From JAIBJN01 sp963699495 (GTDB lineage Bacteria > Actinomycetota > Thermoleophilia > Gaiellales > Gaiellaceae), in assembly GCA_963699495.1 (NCBI GenBank), contig CAVOUB010000002.1:164689-228688 (forward strand): a DNA stretch of 64,000 nucleotides. Direction: 5' to 3'. Numbering within the stretch: the first letter of the stretch is position 1; every line of letters starts with the position of its first letter. Position numbers and translations under genes: made by a program. Below the pieces are notes generated by a model. That model was not told the origin of the DNA. It did not search any database and saw nothing but the letters and a program-made list of their open reading frames with translations. Below are positions 17,696-26,445 of this stretch, one piece after another.

Positions 17696-17720
17696 AGCCG
17701 ATAGTGCTGAGCGGCTCGGT
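17696..17720. repeat. 25-bp sequence repeated at the 3' end of the metallophosphoesterase gene
   Basis: Matches 19170-19194 at 23 of 25 positions in the same orientation (both end GCTGAGCGGCTCGGT). The two copies flank the EEP-family gene. The rest of 17568-17912 holds the promoter at 17781-17809 and no other recognisable feature. Confidence 0.6.
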
Positions 17721-17780
17721 GCGGGCGGTTGAGAGCCGGTGTCGCCCGGGTTTCGACCTGGCAAACCTTTCGGCTGGGCG

Positions 17781-17809
17781 TTGTCAGGCGCCTCAGAGAG
17801 CGATACCGT
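17781..17809 (+). promoter_or_regulatory. Promoter of the EEP-family secreted gene
   Basis: TTGTCA (17781-17786), 17-bp spacer, TACCGT (17804-17809). It has both hexamers, unlike most promoters here. The start codon is about 100 nt downstream, leaving a long 5' leader. Confidence 0.6.
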
Positions 17810-17912
17810 CGCCTGGTCCCTCCCCGGGACGGATCTGACACAACATCGCTGCGCTCGGATCCGGGCGCGGCGCCCCTCCGTGCCAGGTCGAGGGCTCGAG
17901 AAAGGAGCTGAG

Positions 17913-19142
17913 ATGGTGGGAAATCGTCAGTCCGGGCGGCGTCGGTTGTGGCTTGCCCTGTGCCTTGCTGCGCTCGTCGTGCTCACGCTCGTCCCGCCGG
18001 CGATCGCCAGCGGCGAGCGCATCCGCTTTGCCACCTTCAACGCGTCGCTCAACCGCAACTTCGAGGGTCAGCTGATCGCCGACCTGTCGACGCCCGCGAA
18101 CGCCCAGGCTCGCACCGTGGCGGAGATCATCCAGCGGGCGCGGCCCGAGGTGCTCCTGATCAACGAGTTCGACTTCGACTCGGGCCACGTCGCGCTGCGC
18201 TTGTTCCAGGACAACTACCTGTCGTTGGGCCAGAACGGTGCCAGCCCCATCTTCTATCCCTACCGCTACACCGCGCCCTCGAACACGGGCATCCCCTCGG
18301 GGTTCGACTTCAACAACAACGGCGTGATCGGCGGCCCGGACGACGCCTACGGCTTCGGCTTCTTCCCGGGTCAGTTCGGGATGGCCGTCTACTCGCAGCA
18401 CCCGATCCTCTACTCGAAGATCCGCACCTTCCAGAACTTCCTCTGGAAGGACATGCCCGGCGCGCGCCTCCCGGACGACCCGGCGACGCCCGCGCCTGCC
18501 GACTGGTACTCGCCGGCGGAGCTGGCTGTCTTCCGCCTCTCGTCCAAGAGTCACTGGGACGTGCCCATCCGCGTTGACGGCGACACGATTCACTTCCTCG
18601 TCAGCCATCCGACTCCGCCGGTCTTCGACGGGCCGGAGGATCGCAACGGCACCCGGAACTACGACGAGATCCGCCTCTGGGCCGACTACATCACGCCCGG
18701 GCCGGCCAGCTTCTACATCTACGACGACAACGGGGGCCGGGGCGGTCTAAAGCAGTACTCGCGCTTCGTGATCGCCGGCGACCAGAACTCCGACCCGGTC
18801 GACGGCGACAGCATCCCCGGCTCGGCCCAGCTGCTGCTCGACCATCCGCTGGTGAACACGAAGAAGACCCCGACCAGCAAGGGCGCCGTCGAGGCCTCGC
18901 TCCTCCAGGGCGGCGCGAACACGACGCACAAGGGCGACCCGAAGTTCGACACCGCGGACTTCGCCGACACCGCACCCGGCAACCTGCGCGCGGACTACGT
19001 CCTCCCGCGCAAGTCCATGAAGATCGTCGACTCCGCGGTCTTCTGGCCGCTCCAGAGCGACCCGCTCTTCCGGCTGACAGGCGTCTTCCCCTTCCCGAGC
19101 TCGGACCACCGGCTCGTCTGGGTGGACATCCGCAACCGCTGA
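17913..19142 (+). CDS. Secreted endonuclease/exonuclease/phosphatase-fold protein
   Basis: 409 residues. Signal peptide RLWLALCLAALVVLTLVPPAIAS. EEP-fold catalytic motifs: FATFNASLNR (Asn), LLINEFDFD (metal Glu), FVIAGDQNSDP (Asp/Asn pair) and SSDHRLVWVDI (Asp-His). Substrate could be extracellular nucleic acid or a phosphodiester; the family does not decide. The ATG at 17913 has Shine-Dalgarno AAAGGAG 6 nt upstream; an upstream in-frame extension has no such support. Followed by a strong hairpin at 19160-19192. Confidence 0.88.
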   Translation: MVGNRQSGRRRLWLALCLAALVVLTLVPPAIASGERIRFATFNASLNRNFEGQLIADLSTPANAQARTVAEIIQRARPEVLLINEFDFDSGHVALRLFQDNYLSLGQNGASPIFYPYRYTAPSNTGIPSGFDFNNNGVIGGPDDAYGFGFFPGQFGMAVYSQHPILYSKIRTFQNFLWKDMPGARLPDDPATPAPADWYSPAELAVFRLSSKSHWDVPIRVDGDTIHFLVSHPTPPVFDGPEDRNGTRNYDEIRLWADYITPGPASFYIYDDNGGRGGLKQYSRFVIAGDQNSDPVDGDSIPGSAQLLLDHPLVNTKKTPTSKGAVEASLLQGGANTTHKGDPKFDTADFADTAPGNLRADYVLPRKSMKIVDSAVFWPLQSDPLFRLTGVFPFPSSDHRLVWVDIRNR

Positions 19143-19159
19143 ACATCACCTTCGCGGGC

Positions 19160-19192
19160 CGAGCCGCTCAGCCGATCGCGCTGAGCGGCTCG
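19160..19192. terminator. Bidirectional hairpin terminator inside the convergent gene end
   Basis: Perfect 13-bp arms CGAGCCGCTCAGC / GCTGAGCGGCTCG with loop CGATCGC. It lies 18 nt after the EEP gene stop, and its right arm encodes the last residues (EPLSAIG) of the convergent metallophosphoesterase gene. No T run on either strand. Confidence 0.65.
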
Positions 19193-19989
19193 GTTCCGCG
19201 CGGGAAGCGGCGGTCGGCGATCTGCGCCCAGCGGTGGTCGGCCCAGGCGTAGGTGAGCACGCGCAGCGTCCGCTCGTCCGCCTCGAAGAGATGGAGGCCG
19301 CGCGCCTCACCGCGGCGGCGCGGTCGCGGCTGGCCCAGGCCAGGGGCCGTGACGACGGTCGCGCCCCGCAAGGCTCCGTCGGCGACCTCGAACTCCCGCC
19401 GCTCGCTGACGGCGCTCTGGTGGGCGTGGCCGGACACGATCAGCTCGGCGCCGGCGTCCACGAGCGAGCCGAGCACGGAGCCCCGGCGGGCGACCGGCCG
19501 CTTGCGGCTCCGCCAGGGAGCGCCGACGAGATGGTGGTGGAGCGCGACGACGCGGAGGGCCCCCGGAGGCGCCTCGGCCAGGGCCCGGACGGCGCGCTCG
19601 AGCTGCTCGCGGCGCAGGGCGCCCCCCTGATGCTTCCACGGCCGCACGGAGTTGAGGCCGCAGACCACGAGCCGGTCCGAGCGGTAGACCGGCTCGACCT
19701 CGGGCCACTGGCGCCGGAACTCGTCGAACGGGTGCAGGAACCGCCCCGGAGGCCAGGGCGGGATGTCGTGGTTGCCGGGGACGACGACGAGCGGCCGCTC
19801 CAGCGAGCGCAGGAGCCGTGCCGCCCGCTCCTGCTGCTCCCGCTTGTTGCGATGCGCGAGATCGCCGGTGGCCAGGACGACCTCCGGGTCCGTCCTCCGC
19901 ACCAGCTCGACCAGGTCCGCCTCGACCTCGGGCTCCTCGTGCGTTCCGGCATGAAGGTCGGAAACGTGCAGCACGCGGAGGTTTGGCAT
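19168..19989 (-). CDS. Calcineurin-like metallophosphoesterase
   Basis: 273 residues with all five metallophosphoesterase blocks: SDLHAG (Asp, His), TGDLAHR (Asp), PGNHDIP (Asn-His-Asp), ALHHHLVG and SGHAHQS. Cytosolic, no signal peptide. Resembles the CpdA / 3',5'-nucleotide phosphodiesterase-type subfamily, but the substrate cannot be fixed. ATG at 19989 lies 11 nt from a minus-strand TATAGT that is part of the same palindrome used by the divergent gene at 20015. Confidence 0.93.
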   Translation of the reverse strand: MPNLRVLHVSDLHAGTHEEPEVEADLVELVRRTDPEVVLATGDLAHRNKREQQERAARLLRSLERPLVVVPGNHDIPPWPPGRFLHPFDEFRRQWPEVEPVYRSDRLVVCGLNSVRPWKHQGGALRREQLERAVRALAEAPPGALRVVALHHHLVGAPWRSRKRPVARRGSVLGSLVDAGAELIVSGHAHQSAVSERREFEVADGALRGATVVTAPGLGQPRPRRRGEARGLHLFEADERTLRVLTYAWADHRWAQIADRRFPRGTEPLSAIG

Positions 19990-20000
19990 CGGGCGGGCAG

Positions 20001-20008
20001 ACTATAGT
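20001..20008. promoter_or_regulatory. Palindromic shared -10 (ACTATAGT)
   Basis: ACTATAGT reads as TATAGT on both strands. Plus strand: 6 nt before the ATG at 20015. Minus strand: 11 nt before the ATG at 19989. One 8-bp palindrome can serve two divergent, leaderless or nearly leaderless genes. Confidence 0.6.
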
Positions 20009-20014
20009 GAGAGC

Positions 20015-20254
20015 ATGGTCGACGAACCTGGCGAGATCTTCGACGACATGTATCTCGGCCTCCGGGCCGGTGCGGCAGAGCGCAAGAAGCGGCGCGGCGA
20101 GCCGCTCTCGCCCGAGGAGCAGGAGGTCCTCGGCCGCTGGCAGCGCCTCTCGGCGTGGCGCAAGACGCTCGCGGTCGGCGCGTTCGCGGTCGGCACGTTC
20201 GGCCTCGGCTTCACGCTGGGCGGCCTGATCTTCGGCCGCTGGCGCAGGGCATAG
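20015..20254 (+). CDS. Small single-span membrane protein
   Basis: 79 residues: an N-terminal acidic part (MVDEPGEIFDDMYLGLR), a charged middle and one C-terminal glycine-rich membrane segment (LAVGAFAVGTFGLGFTLGG) ending in Arg-rich residues. Family not recognised. Good codon usage and a well-placed -10 support it as real. Upstream of the PH-domain-like membrane gene on the same strand. Confidence 0.6.
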   Translation: MVDEPGEIFDDMYLGLRAGAAERKKRRGEPLSPEEQEVLGRWQRLSAWRKTLAVGAFAVGTFGLGFTLGGLIFGRWRRA

Positions 20255-20291
20255 CGGCAGGACCGGCGTGGCGTCCGGCGAAGGCCGCCGA

Positions 20292-20717
20292 ATGCCCGAG
20301 CTCGACCCCGGCGAAGAGGTTCGACTCGACGCGCGCCCGCACGGGATTGCCCTGGTCCAGCCGCTGCTCCGGCCGCTGGGGCTCGGCGGCGCCGGCGCGG
20401 TGCTCCTCTTCGTCGGCCAGACCTACTGGATCGTCGGCATCGTCGGCGCCGCCCTCCTCGCCCTGGGGGCGCTGCTCGCCTTCCGGGCCGTGCTCCGCTG
20501 GGACCGGACGCGCCTGCTCCTGACCACGAAGAAGCTCACGGTCGCCTACGGGATCGCCCGCCGCCGCTCCGCGTCGGTGGCGCTCGCGCAGGCGCCGGCC
20601 CTCGAGTTCGAGCAGGGCATCCTCGGCCGCCTCCTCGGCTACGGGACGCTCGTCGCAGGCGACTTCGAGGTCCCGTACGTCCCGGACGCGCGCCGGATCC
20701 GAAAGCTGATCGCCTAG
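20292..20717 (+). CDS. Membrane protein with bacterial PH-like domain
   Basis: Two membrane segments (LLRPLGLGGAGAVLLFVG and WIVGIVGAALLALGALLAF) followed by a soluble part with RLLLTTKKLTVAYGIARRRS and GYGTLVAGDFEVPYVPDARR, the pattern of YdbS/bPH2-type membrane-flanked PH-like proteins. About 141 residues; the ATG at 20292 is preferred over an upstream in-frame GTG at 20268. Cellular role unknown. Confidence 0.65.
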   Translation: MPELDPGEEVRLDARPHGIALVQPLLRPLGLGGAGAVLLFVGQTYWIVGIVGAALLALGALLAFRAVLRWDRTRLLLTTKKLTVAYGIARRRSASVALAQAPALEFEQGILGRLLGYGTLVAGDFEVPYVPDARRIRKLIA

Positions 20718-20824
20718 CGCTCCCCGAATCCCTGGGAAACCGGAGTCGACGGTGAGGTAGTGAGCTCGTAAACGCCCCAAAGCACCCCGGCCGGCACATT
20801 TGACGGCCCTATGATCGTCCGTGG

Positions 20825-22328
20825 ATGACCGTCGTCGTCGACACCCGTGCGGACTTCACGCTGGAGAATTTCCGCCGCGTGGCGCTCGGCGGTGAGAACG
20901 TGCGGATCGGACCGCGGGCCGTGGAACGGATGGAGGCCACGCGCGCGTCGTTCGTCGCGCTTCTGGACTCCGATCGCACGGCGTTCATCTACGGGACGAC
21001 GACGCGTCCGGGAATCGAGGTGGGCCGGGCTCTGGCCCCGGACGAGCAGCGCGGATATGCCGACAAGCTGCGCGGAAGCTGGAGCCCCAGCTTCGGCGGA
21101 GGCGGCGTCCTCGAGGAGCACCTAGCGCGCGGGATCGTGTTCGCGCGGCTGGCGAACTTCGTCGAGGGCAACGCCAAGACGCGGCCGGTGATCGCGGAGC
21201 GGATCGCGGCGCTGCTCGACGGCCCGCTGCCCGAGCTTCCGCTCGGCGGGCACGTCGCCGCCGGCGAGATCCTGACGCTCGCTCCGCTCATGAACGCGAT
21301 CGAAGGCGACTTCGAGGAGGGGGAGACGATGGCGCTCGTCAACGGTTCGCCGTGCGCCGCGGCACTCGCAGCGGACGTCGCGCTTTCGGCCCGTCATCGC
21401 CTGCACGCGGCCGAAAGGATCTTCGCGCTCTCCATCGAGGCGTTTGGCGCCCCGCTCGACGCCTACGACGAGGCGCTGGAGGACCTCTGGGAAGACGAGA
21501 ACGAGATCGCCGCCCTGCATGGGCTCCGCGCTTTCCTGGAAGGCGCTCTGGAAACCGATCGCCTAGACCACCAGGCACCCGTCAGCTACAGGATCCTCCC
21601 GCGCGTTCTCGGCCAGGCGCACCGCGCCGTGGGCGCCATCGAGCACGCAGCGACCGTCTCGCTGCGTTCGGTGACGGACAACCCGGTCTACGTGCCGCCG
21701 GACGAGCGACACCCGCTCGGCCGGGCGATCTCGACCGGCGGCTACCACAACGGGATGGTCTATCCCGCGATGAGCGCGCTGGCGGCAGCTTGGGCTGACG
21801 TGGTCTTCCTCGCCGAGCGCCACGTCACGGCGATGCACGTGGGCGCGACGAGCGAGCTTCCCCCGCTGCTGGAGCGGCCGGGCGGGGGCGGCGGCAAGAC
21901 GAACCTGCTGGGCTGGGTCGCGGGGAGCTTTCTCGAGGATGCGCGGACTGCGGCATCCGCGACTCTGCTGCCGTCCGGAATCGGCGATGCGCAGAACGAC
22001 GTCGGCGTCGCCGACGTTTCTGGCCTACCGCAAGGAACGCGTTGCCGCCGACTGCCTCGATTCCGCGCTCGCGCTGCTCGCCGCCAGCTCGAGCCAGGCG
22101 CTGTGGGCCACGGACCGCGCGCCGGCGCCACCGCTTCGGCCTCTCCTCGACCGTGTGCGCTCAGTGTTCGCGCCGGTCGACGATCCTGCCGGTCGGCGAA
22201 TCGGCGACGAGCTCGGCAGGCTGGCGCAGGAGTTCGCAGCGGCAGCTCGCACAGGCGCAGGCCGGACTTGCCTGAGCGGCCGCACACGAACGTCTGTTCT
22301 ATCCGGTCGCAGGGCTAGACTGGGCTGA
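20825..22328 (+). CDS. HAL/PAL-fold lyase homologue lacking the MIO serine (frameshifted near its 3' end)
   Basis: About 490 residues with the HAL/PAL fold: FIYGTTT (catalytic Tyr region), MALVNGSP (Asn), HQAPVSYRILPRVLGQ (the Q-x-x-Y-S-x-R block) and RSVTDNPVY. The segment that normally reads A-S-G-D-L-A-P-L reads HVAAGEILTLAPL (Ala145-Ala146-Gly147), so the Ser needed for the MIO cofactor is Ala. Ammonia-lyase activity by the classical route is therefore doubtful. One extra base near 22013 breaks the frame; joined, it continues FLAYRKERVAADCLDSAL. The exact stop is uncertain (22275 or 22328). ATG lies 9 nt after TATGAT. Confidence 0.8.
22316..22321 (+). promoter_or_regulatory. -10 box of uvrA (leaderless)
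   Basis: TAGACT, 6 nt before the uvrA ATG; identical in sequence and spacing to the polA box. Confidence 0.55.
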
Positions 22329-25165
22329 TGGCGGCTGACGAGCTCGTCGTTCACGGCGCCCGGGAGCACAACCTCAAGGACGTCACCGTCCGGCTTCCTC
22401 GCAATGCGCTGATCTGCGTGACGGGGCTCTCCGGGTCCGGGAAGTCCTCGCTTGCCTTCGACACGATCTACGCCGAGGGCCAGCGGCGGTACGTGGAGTC
22501 GCTCTCCGCCTACGCCCGCCAGTTCCTGCAGATGATGGAGAAGCCCGACGTCGATTCGATCGACGGGCTCTCGCCGGCGATCTCGATCGACCAGAAGACG
22601 ACCTCGCGAAACCCGCGCTCGACGGTGGGCACGGTGACGGAGATCTACGACTACCTCCGCCTCCTGTACGCGCGCGCCGGGCGGCCGCACTGCCCGATCT
22701 GCGGCCGGCCGATCGCCGGCCAGTCCATCGAGTCGATCGTCGACCAGGTGCTGCGGCTTCCCGAGTCGACGAAGTTCACCGTGAACGCCCCGGTCGTCCG
22801 CGATCGCAAGGGCGAGTACAAGGATCTCCTCGAGCAGCTGCGCGGGGAGGGCTTCACGCGCGTGAAGGTGGACGGGGAGCAGCGCGACCTCGACGAGGAG
22901 ATCGAGCTCGACAAGAAGCTCAAGCACACGATCGAGGTGGTCGTCGACCGGCTGGTGATGAAGGAGGACCTGCGCCACCGGCTGACGGACTCCGTCGAGA
23001 CGGCGCTCTCACTCGCGGACCGGCTGGTGGCCATCGACGTCGTCGACGGCGACACGCTGACGTTCTCCGAGCGCTTCGCCTGCCCCGAGCACGGCGTCGG
23101 CCTGCCGGAGCTGCAGCCGCGCGTCTTCTCCTTCAACTCGCCGCACGGGGCCTGCCCCCGCTGCACCGGGCTGGGCGCCCAGCAGGAGATCGACCCCGAC
23201 CTGCTCGTCCCCGACCCGAGCCTCTCCGTCAGCGAGGGCGCGCTCGTCCCCTGGTCGGTGGGGAGCTCGAGCTACTACGAGTCGATCATCCAGGCGATCG
23301 CCGAGCGCTACGAGATCGACGTCGACAAGCCGTGGCAGGACCTGACCGAGGAGCAGCAGAACCTGTTCCTGTACGGGACGAACGGCGACAAGATCTACGT
23401 CACGTACCGGAACCGGATGGGCCGGCGGCGGGCGTACATGCTTGCCTTCGAGGGGATCGTCACCAGCCTCGAGCGCCGCTACAAGGAGACCGACTCCTCG
23501 CAGCAGCGCGAGCGGATCGAGGAGTACATGAGCTTCCGCCCCTGCCCGGCGTGCGGCGGCGCGCGGCTCAAGCCCGAGGTGCTCGCGGTCACCGTCGGCG
23601 GGAAGAACATCCACGAGCTGACGAAGCTGTCCGTCACGCGCGCGATCGAGTTCCTCGACGGGCTCGAGCTGACCGAGACCGAGCAGCTGATCGGCGCGCG
23701 GATCATCAAGGAGATCCGCGAGCGGCTGACGTTCCTCGACAACGTCGGCGTCGGCTACCTGCAGCTCGACCGGGCGGCCTCGACGCTCTCGGGCGGCGAG
23801 GCTCAGCGGCTGCGGCTCGCCACGCAGATCGGCTCGCAGCTGGTCGGCGTCCTCTACATCCTCGACGAGCCCTCGATCGGGCTCCACCAGCGCGACAACG
23901 CGAAGCTGATCACGACGCTCGAGCGCCTGCGCGACCTGGGAAACACCGTGCTCGTGGTCGAGCACGACGAGCAGATGATGCGCGCCGCGGACTGGCTTGT
24001 GGACATGGGCCCCGGCGCGGGCGAGCACGGCGGCCACGTCGTCGCCGAGGGCGCAGCGAAGCAGGTGGAGAAGAACAAGGCGTCGATCACCGGCCAGTTC
24101 CTCTCGCGCGCGCGGGAGATCGCCGTCCCGGAGCGGCGCACCGACGACCTGGGCGCGTTCCGCGTCCTCGGTGCGCGCATGCACAACCTCAAGAACATCG
24201 ACGTCGAGTTCCCGGTCGCAAAGTTCGTGGCGGTCACGGGCGTGTCCGGCTCGGGCAAGTCCACGTTGGTCAACGAGATCGTCTACAAGGCGCTCGCCAA
24301 CCGGCTCCACCGCATGCGGGTTAAGCCCGGCGACCACGACGCGGTCGAGGGGATCGACTGCTTCGACAAGGTGATCGACATCGACCAGTCGCCGATCGGC
24401 CGCACACCGCGTTCGAACCCGGCGACCTACACGAAGCTCTTCGACCACATCCGCGAGCTCTACTCGCAGACTCCGGATGCGAAGGTGCGCGGCTACAAGC
24501 CGGGGCGGTTCTCGTTCAACGTCCGCGGCGGCCGCTGCGAGACGTGCAAGGGCGACGGCACGATCAAGATCGAGATGCACTTCCTCCCGGACGTCTACGT
24601 CCCGTGCGAGACGTGCGGCGGGAAGCGCTACAACCGCGAGACGCTCGAGGTGCGCTTCAAGGGGAAGTCGATCGCGGACGTCCTCGAGATGTCGGTCGAG
24701 GAGGCGCTCGCCTTCTTCGCCAAGATCCCGAAGATCCGCCGGCGGCTGCAGACGCTGCACGACGTCGGGCTCGACTACATCAAGCTGGGGCAGCCCGCGA
24801 CAACGCTCTCCGGCGGCGAGGCCCAGCGCGTGAAGCTCTCCTCCGAGCTCTCGAAGGTGGCGACCGGCAGGACGCTCTACATCCTCGACGAGCCCACGAC
24901 CGGGCTCCACTTCGCCGACATCGAGAAGCTCCTCGAGGTGCTGCAGCGGCTCGTGGACGCCGGCAACACCGTGCTCGTGATCGAGCACAACCTCGACGTG
25001 ATCAAGCAGGCGGACTGGCTCGTGGACCTCGGCCCGGAGGGCGGCGAGGCCGGCGGCGAGGTGATCGCCAGCGGGACGCCCGAGCAGGTCGCCGACGTCG
25101 AGGAGAGCTACACGGGCCAGTTCCTGCGGGAGCTCCTGCCGAGCGCGGCGGCCGCGGCTGCGTAG
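22328..25165 (+). CDS. uvrA: Excinuclease ABC subunit A
   Basis: Damage-recognition ATPase dimer of nucleotide excision repair. 945 residues, complete. First ABC module: Walker A GLSGSGKSS at about residues 34-42, signature LSGGEAQRLRLATQI, Walker B LYILDEPSIGL. Second module: Walker A GVSGSGKST, signature LSGGEAQRVKL, Walker B LYILDEPTTGL. Zinc motifs CPICGRP, CPACGGAR and the paired CETCKGDG / CETCGGKR are present. Its own -10 lies inside the end of the preceding gene. Confidence 0.98.
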   Translation: MAADELVVHGAREHNLKDVTVRLPRNALICVTGLSGSGKSSLAFDTIYAEGQRRYVESLSAYARQFLQMMEKPDVDSIDGLSPAISIDQKTTSRNPRSTVGTVTEIYDYLRLLYARAGRPHCPICGRPIAGQSIESIVDQVLRLPESTKFTVNAPVVRDRKGEYKDLLEQLRGEGFTRVKVDGEQRDLDEEIELDKKLKHTIEVVVDRLVMKEDLRHRLTDSVETALSLADRLVAIDVVDGDTLTFSERFACPEHGVGLPELQPRVFSFNSPHGACPRCTGLGAQQEIDPDLLVPDPSLSVSEGALVPWSVGSSSYYESIIQAIAERYEIDVDKPWQDLTEEQQNLFLYGTNGDKIYVTYRNRMGRRRAYMLAFEGIVTSLERRYKETDSSQQRERIEEYMSFRPCPACGGARLKPEVLAVTVGGKNIHELTKLSVTRAIEFLDGLELTETEQLIGARIIKEIRERLTFLDNVGVGYLQLDRAASTLSGGEAQRLRLATQIGSQLVGVLYILDEPSIGLHQRDNAKLITTLERLRDLGNTVLVVEHDEQMMRAADWLVDMGPGAGEHGGHVVAEGAAKQVEKNKASITGQFLSRAREIAVPERRTDDLGAFRVLGARMHNLKNIDVEFPVAKFVAVTGVSGSGKSTLVNEIVYKALANRLHRMRVKPGDHDAVEGIDCFDKVIDIDQSPIGRTPRSNPATYTKLFDHIRELYSQTPDAKVRGYKPGRFSFNVRGGRCETCKGDGTIKIEMHFLPDVYVPCETCGGKRYNRETLEVRFKGKSIADVLEMSVEEALAFFAKIPKIRRRLQTLHDVGLDYIKLGQPATTLSGGEAQRVKLSSELSKVATGRTLYILDEPTTGLHFADIEKLLEVLQRLVDAGNTVLVIEHNLDVIKQADWLVDLGPEGGEAGGEVIASGTPEQVADVEESYTGQFLRELLPSAAAAAA

Positions 25166-25174
25166 GCTCGGGGC

Positions 25175-25387
25175 GTGCGGTGCGTTGCAATCGCTCTCGC
25201 TGCCATCCTCGGGTTTGCGGCCGCCTTCGTGGCAACCGGGTTCGTGGGTATCTGGCTCAACCAAGGCCCTGAGTGCGATGGTGTCTGCGTCGAAGCGTTC
25301 CCGACCATCGGAGCGCTCGCCCTCGTTCTCGGAGTTCTCGGTGCGCTTGCTGGCGGGTTCGCCGCGAACGCCATCCTCAGTCGGTAG
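25175..25387 (+). CDS. Small two-span membrane protein
   Basis: 70 residues with two hydrophobic segments (VAIALAAILGFAAAFVATG and LALVLGVLGALAGGFAANA) joined by a short loop containing two cysteines (ECDGVC). GTG start 9 nt after the uvrA stop. Family not recognised; lower GC at third positions than uvrA, so some doubt remains. Confidence 0.45.
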   Translation: MRCVAIALAAILGFAAAFVATGFVGIWLNQGPECDGVCVEAFPTIGALALVLGVLGALAGGFAANAILSR

Positions 25388-25466
25388 ACGTCCTCGGCAC
25401 AGCGCACGTAAGGGTCAGCCCTCCTGCAGGCTTCACTCCGGCCGCGTGGAGGGCTATCTTCGGGGC

Positions 25467-25751
25467 ATGACGATGGAGCCTTCGGCCGCTCCGCGTGCCG
25501 ACGACGAGTATCCGGCTCCCGCCGTCCTCGGGGCCGCGATCGCAACGTTCTTCTTCCCGGTCATCTCGCTGATCGCAGCGCTCATCCTCATGAGCGGCCA
25601 GCGGAACGAGCGCAAGCGCGGCCAGCTGCGAACCTGGGCGTGGGCGTCCGCCGGGTGGATCCTCCTCCAGGTCTTGATCGCCGTCGTGCTGGTCGCGACG
25701 TTCGCGACGTCGTCGACGGAGATCGAGATCGACCCCGCGCTGGGCGCCTGA
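25467..25751 (+). CDS. Small two-span membrane protein
   Basis: 94 residues: a short N-terminal tail, a hydrophobic segment (AAIATFFFPVISLIAALIL), a basic loop (RNERKRGQLR) and a second segment (WILLQVLIAVVLVATFA). Resembles DUF4190-like two-helix proteins but I cannot name the family with confidence. The ATG at 25467 is the first plausible start after the preceding gene. Confidence 0.55.
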   Translation: MTMEPSAAPRADDEYPAPAVLGAAIATFFFPVISLIAALILMSGQRNERKRGQLRTWAWASAGWILLQVLIAVVLVATFATSSTEIEIDPALGA

Positions 25752-25773
25752 GCCCACGCGGTACGCTCCTCGC

Positions 25774-26445
25774 GTGAACGCCGAGGTGCAGCCTGCTCCC
25801 GAGCAGAGCCCCGAGAAGCGCTGGTGGCTGCGGACGCTGGCGATCTTCCAGGCTCCGCGACCGGTCTTCGCCGCGCTCCGGGACGAGTCTCCGCGGGAGG
25901 TAGAGGCGCGGCAGGAGCCGATCCTGGCGATCGTCGTCCTCGCGGGCATCGCGGCCGTCCTGCTCGCGCCCGAGACCGGCAAGCTCCTGGACGAGAGCCT
26001 CGTCGACGACAGCATGGCGGTCGTCGCGGTGCTCGTCTTCCTGACGGGCGCGATCTACGGATTCGCGGCGTACTGGATCGGCGGCGCCCTGCTCTTCCTG
26101 GGCCTGCGCGGGGCGGGCTCGCAGGGGAGCTACCGACGCGCCCGGCACATCCTGGCGTTCGCGGCGGTGCCGACCGTGCTCGGGCTCGTGCTGGTCTGGC
26201 CGGCCCGGCTCCTGGTGTACGGCACCGACTCGTTCCGCACGGGCGGCGACGACACGGGCATCGGCCCGTTCCTCTTCGACCTCGCCGAGGGCGCGTTCGT
26301 GCTCTGGGCGTTCGGCCTGCTGATCTACGGGATCGCCGTCGTCGAGCGCTGGCGGCCGCTGCGCGCGGGCGTCGCCGTCGCCCTGCCCGTGCTCGCGATC
26401 CTCATCTTCACGGTTGCGATCGTGGCGCCGCTGTCGAGTCGCTGA
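25774..26445 (+). CDS. Yip1-type integral membrane protein
   Basis: 223 residues, about five membrane spans, beginning with WWLRTLAIFQAPRPVFAALR, the usual opening of bacterial YIP1-domain proteins, followed by EARQEPILAIVVLAGIAAVL. Role unknown. GTG start 6 nt after TACGCT, so leaderless. Its last 38 nt overlap the convergent panB gene. Confidence 0.7.
   Translation: MNAEVQPAPEQSPEKRWWLRTLAIFQAPRPVFAALRDESPREVEARQEPILAIVVLAGIAAVLLAPETGKLLDESLVDDSMAVVAVLVFLTGAIYGFAAYWIGGALLFLGLRGAGSQGSYRRARHILAFAAVPTVLGLVLVWPARLLVYGTDSFRTGGDDTGIGPFLFDLAEGAFVLWAFGLLIYGIAVVERWRPLRAGVAVALPVLAILIFTVAIVAPLSSR

Noticed and set aside
17739..17912. Longer N-terminus for the EEP-family protein
   Set aside because: The signal peptide and Shine-Dalgarno are placed for the ATG at 17913; the upstream frame crosses the promoter.
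20799..20815. TTGACG as -35 for the HAL-like gene
   Set aside because: It lies only about 5 bp from the TATGAT box, far too close to act as a -35.
23009..25264. A 751-codon open frame antisense to uvrA
   Set aside because: High-GC coding DNA leaves long stop-free frames on the other strand; the sense protein is clearly UvrA and the antisense product is Arg/Val/Leu-biased nonsense.
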